DNA from: JAPYTY01 sp036338435
GTDB lineage: Bacteria > Acidobacteriota > UBA6911 > RPQK01 > JADFOI01
Direction: 5' to 3'
Assembly (NCBI GenBank): GCA_036338435.1
Contig: JAYZCG010000020.1
Coordinates: forward strand, 1 to 33,138
DNA: 33,138 nucleotides
Shown: piece after piece, positions 33,030 to 33,138 of the stretch
Position numbering within the stretch: the first letter of the stretch is position 1
Layout of the letters: each line of letters begins with the position of its first letter
Notes under the pieces: model-generated
The model's input: the letters and a program-made list of their open reading frames with translations, nothing else
Databases searched by the model: none
Told to the model about the DNA's origin: nothing
Made by a program: the position numbers and the translations under genes

Positions 33030-33138
33030 GAGTTTCTTACCTCCTGAGCCGCCTGTACAATGGCCTGTTTAATGCGCGTATAAGTCCCGCATCGACAAAG
33101 ATTTCCATCCATGGCCTGGATAATCTCCTCCTCACTTG
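33026..33138 (-). CDS. [2Fe-2S] small subunit of the molybdenum hydroxylase, partial (C-terminus)
   Basis: Only the last 36 codons are present, since the gene enters from the right edge. They contain N-L-C-R-C-G, the C-terminal two-cysteine part of the second [2Fe-2S] cluster in IorA/CoxS-type subunits. The TGA stop (33026-33028 on the minus strand) overlaps the ATG of the large subunit. This subunit carries electrons from the molybdenum site. Confidence 0.88.
   Translation of the reverse strand, partial: SEEEIIQAMDGNLCRCGTYTRIKQAIVQAAQEVRNS

Overview
The window looks like part of a chromosome of a Gram-negative environmental bacterium, most likely an Acidobacteriota member. The reasons are a large TonB-dependent receptor with an N-terminal carboxypeptidase-regulatory-like domain (the expanded Acidobacteriota type), a GWxTD-domain protein beside MoxR/DUF58/von Willebrand genes, many secreted hydrolases and amidohydrolases, and moderate GC. 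The phylum is an inference from gene families. I saw no rRNA, tRNA, CRISPR array, transposase or phage gene, and no gene-free stretch longer than 300 bases.

Layout. (1) 1-1982, minus strand: an alpha/beta hydrolase cut by the left edge and a cytoplasmic-type asparaginase. (2) 2251-5060, plus: small membrane TPR-like protein, von Willebrand A (VWA) membrane protein and MoxR AAA+ ATPase. (3) 5239-17412: a block of about 12.4 kb of apparent catabolic genes on both strands. It holds three paralogous secreted alpha/beta hydrolases (A 5239-6609, B 9083-10468, C 14050-15417), a GMC flavoprotein oxidoreductase with its Tat-signal small partner, the TonB-dependent receptor, and a secreted amidohydrolase. 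(4) 17686-23482, plus: DUF58 protein, BatD-like membrane protein, second VWA membrane protein, GWxTD protein and a TPR protein. (5) 23531-27321, plus: TolC-type outer-membrane protein and two periplasmic adaptors, the first fused to a YtkA-like domain with two membrane helices. (6) 27361-30735: class II fumarase (minus) and a CopC-CopD-YtkA copper protein (plus). (7) 30879-33138, minus: Tat-exported molybdopterin subunit of a xanthine-dehydrogenase-family enzyme and the tail of its [2Fe-2S] subunit.

How it fits together. Regions 2 and 4 together contain the full set of functions known from MoxR-type maturation operons (mxaRSACKL, bat): AAA+ ATPase, DUF58, BatD/MxaA-like, two VWA proteins and a TPR/MxaK-like protein. 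They appear in the order K-L-R // S-A-C, a cyclic permutation of R-S-A-C-K-L, with the break between R and S filled by region 3. Both halves are preceded by the same promoter-like pattern, TTGACT-N18-TAGCTT. GWxTD and TPR genes extend the second half. Region 3 looks like a substrate-acquisition locus: receptor uptake, periplasmic hydrolysis by a small paralogous family, and oxidation by a GMC enzyme. Its substrate cannot be read from sequence. Regions 5-6 suggest envelope handling of copper or another metal, but no inner-membrane RND pump is present in the window.
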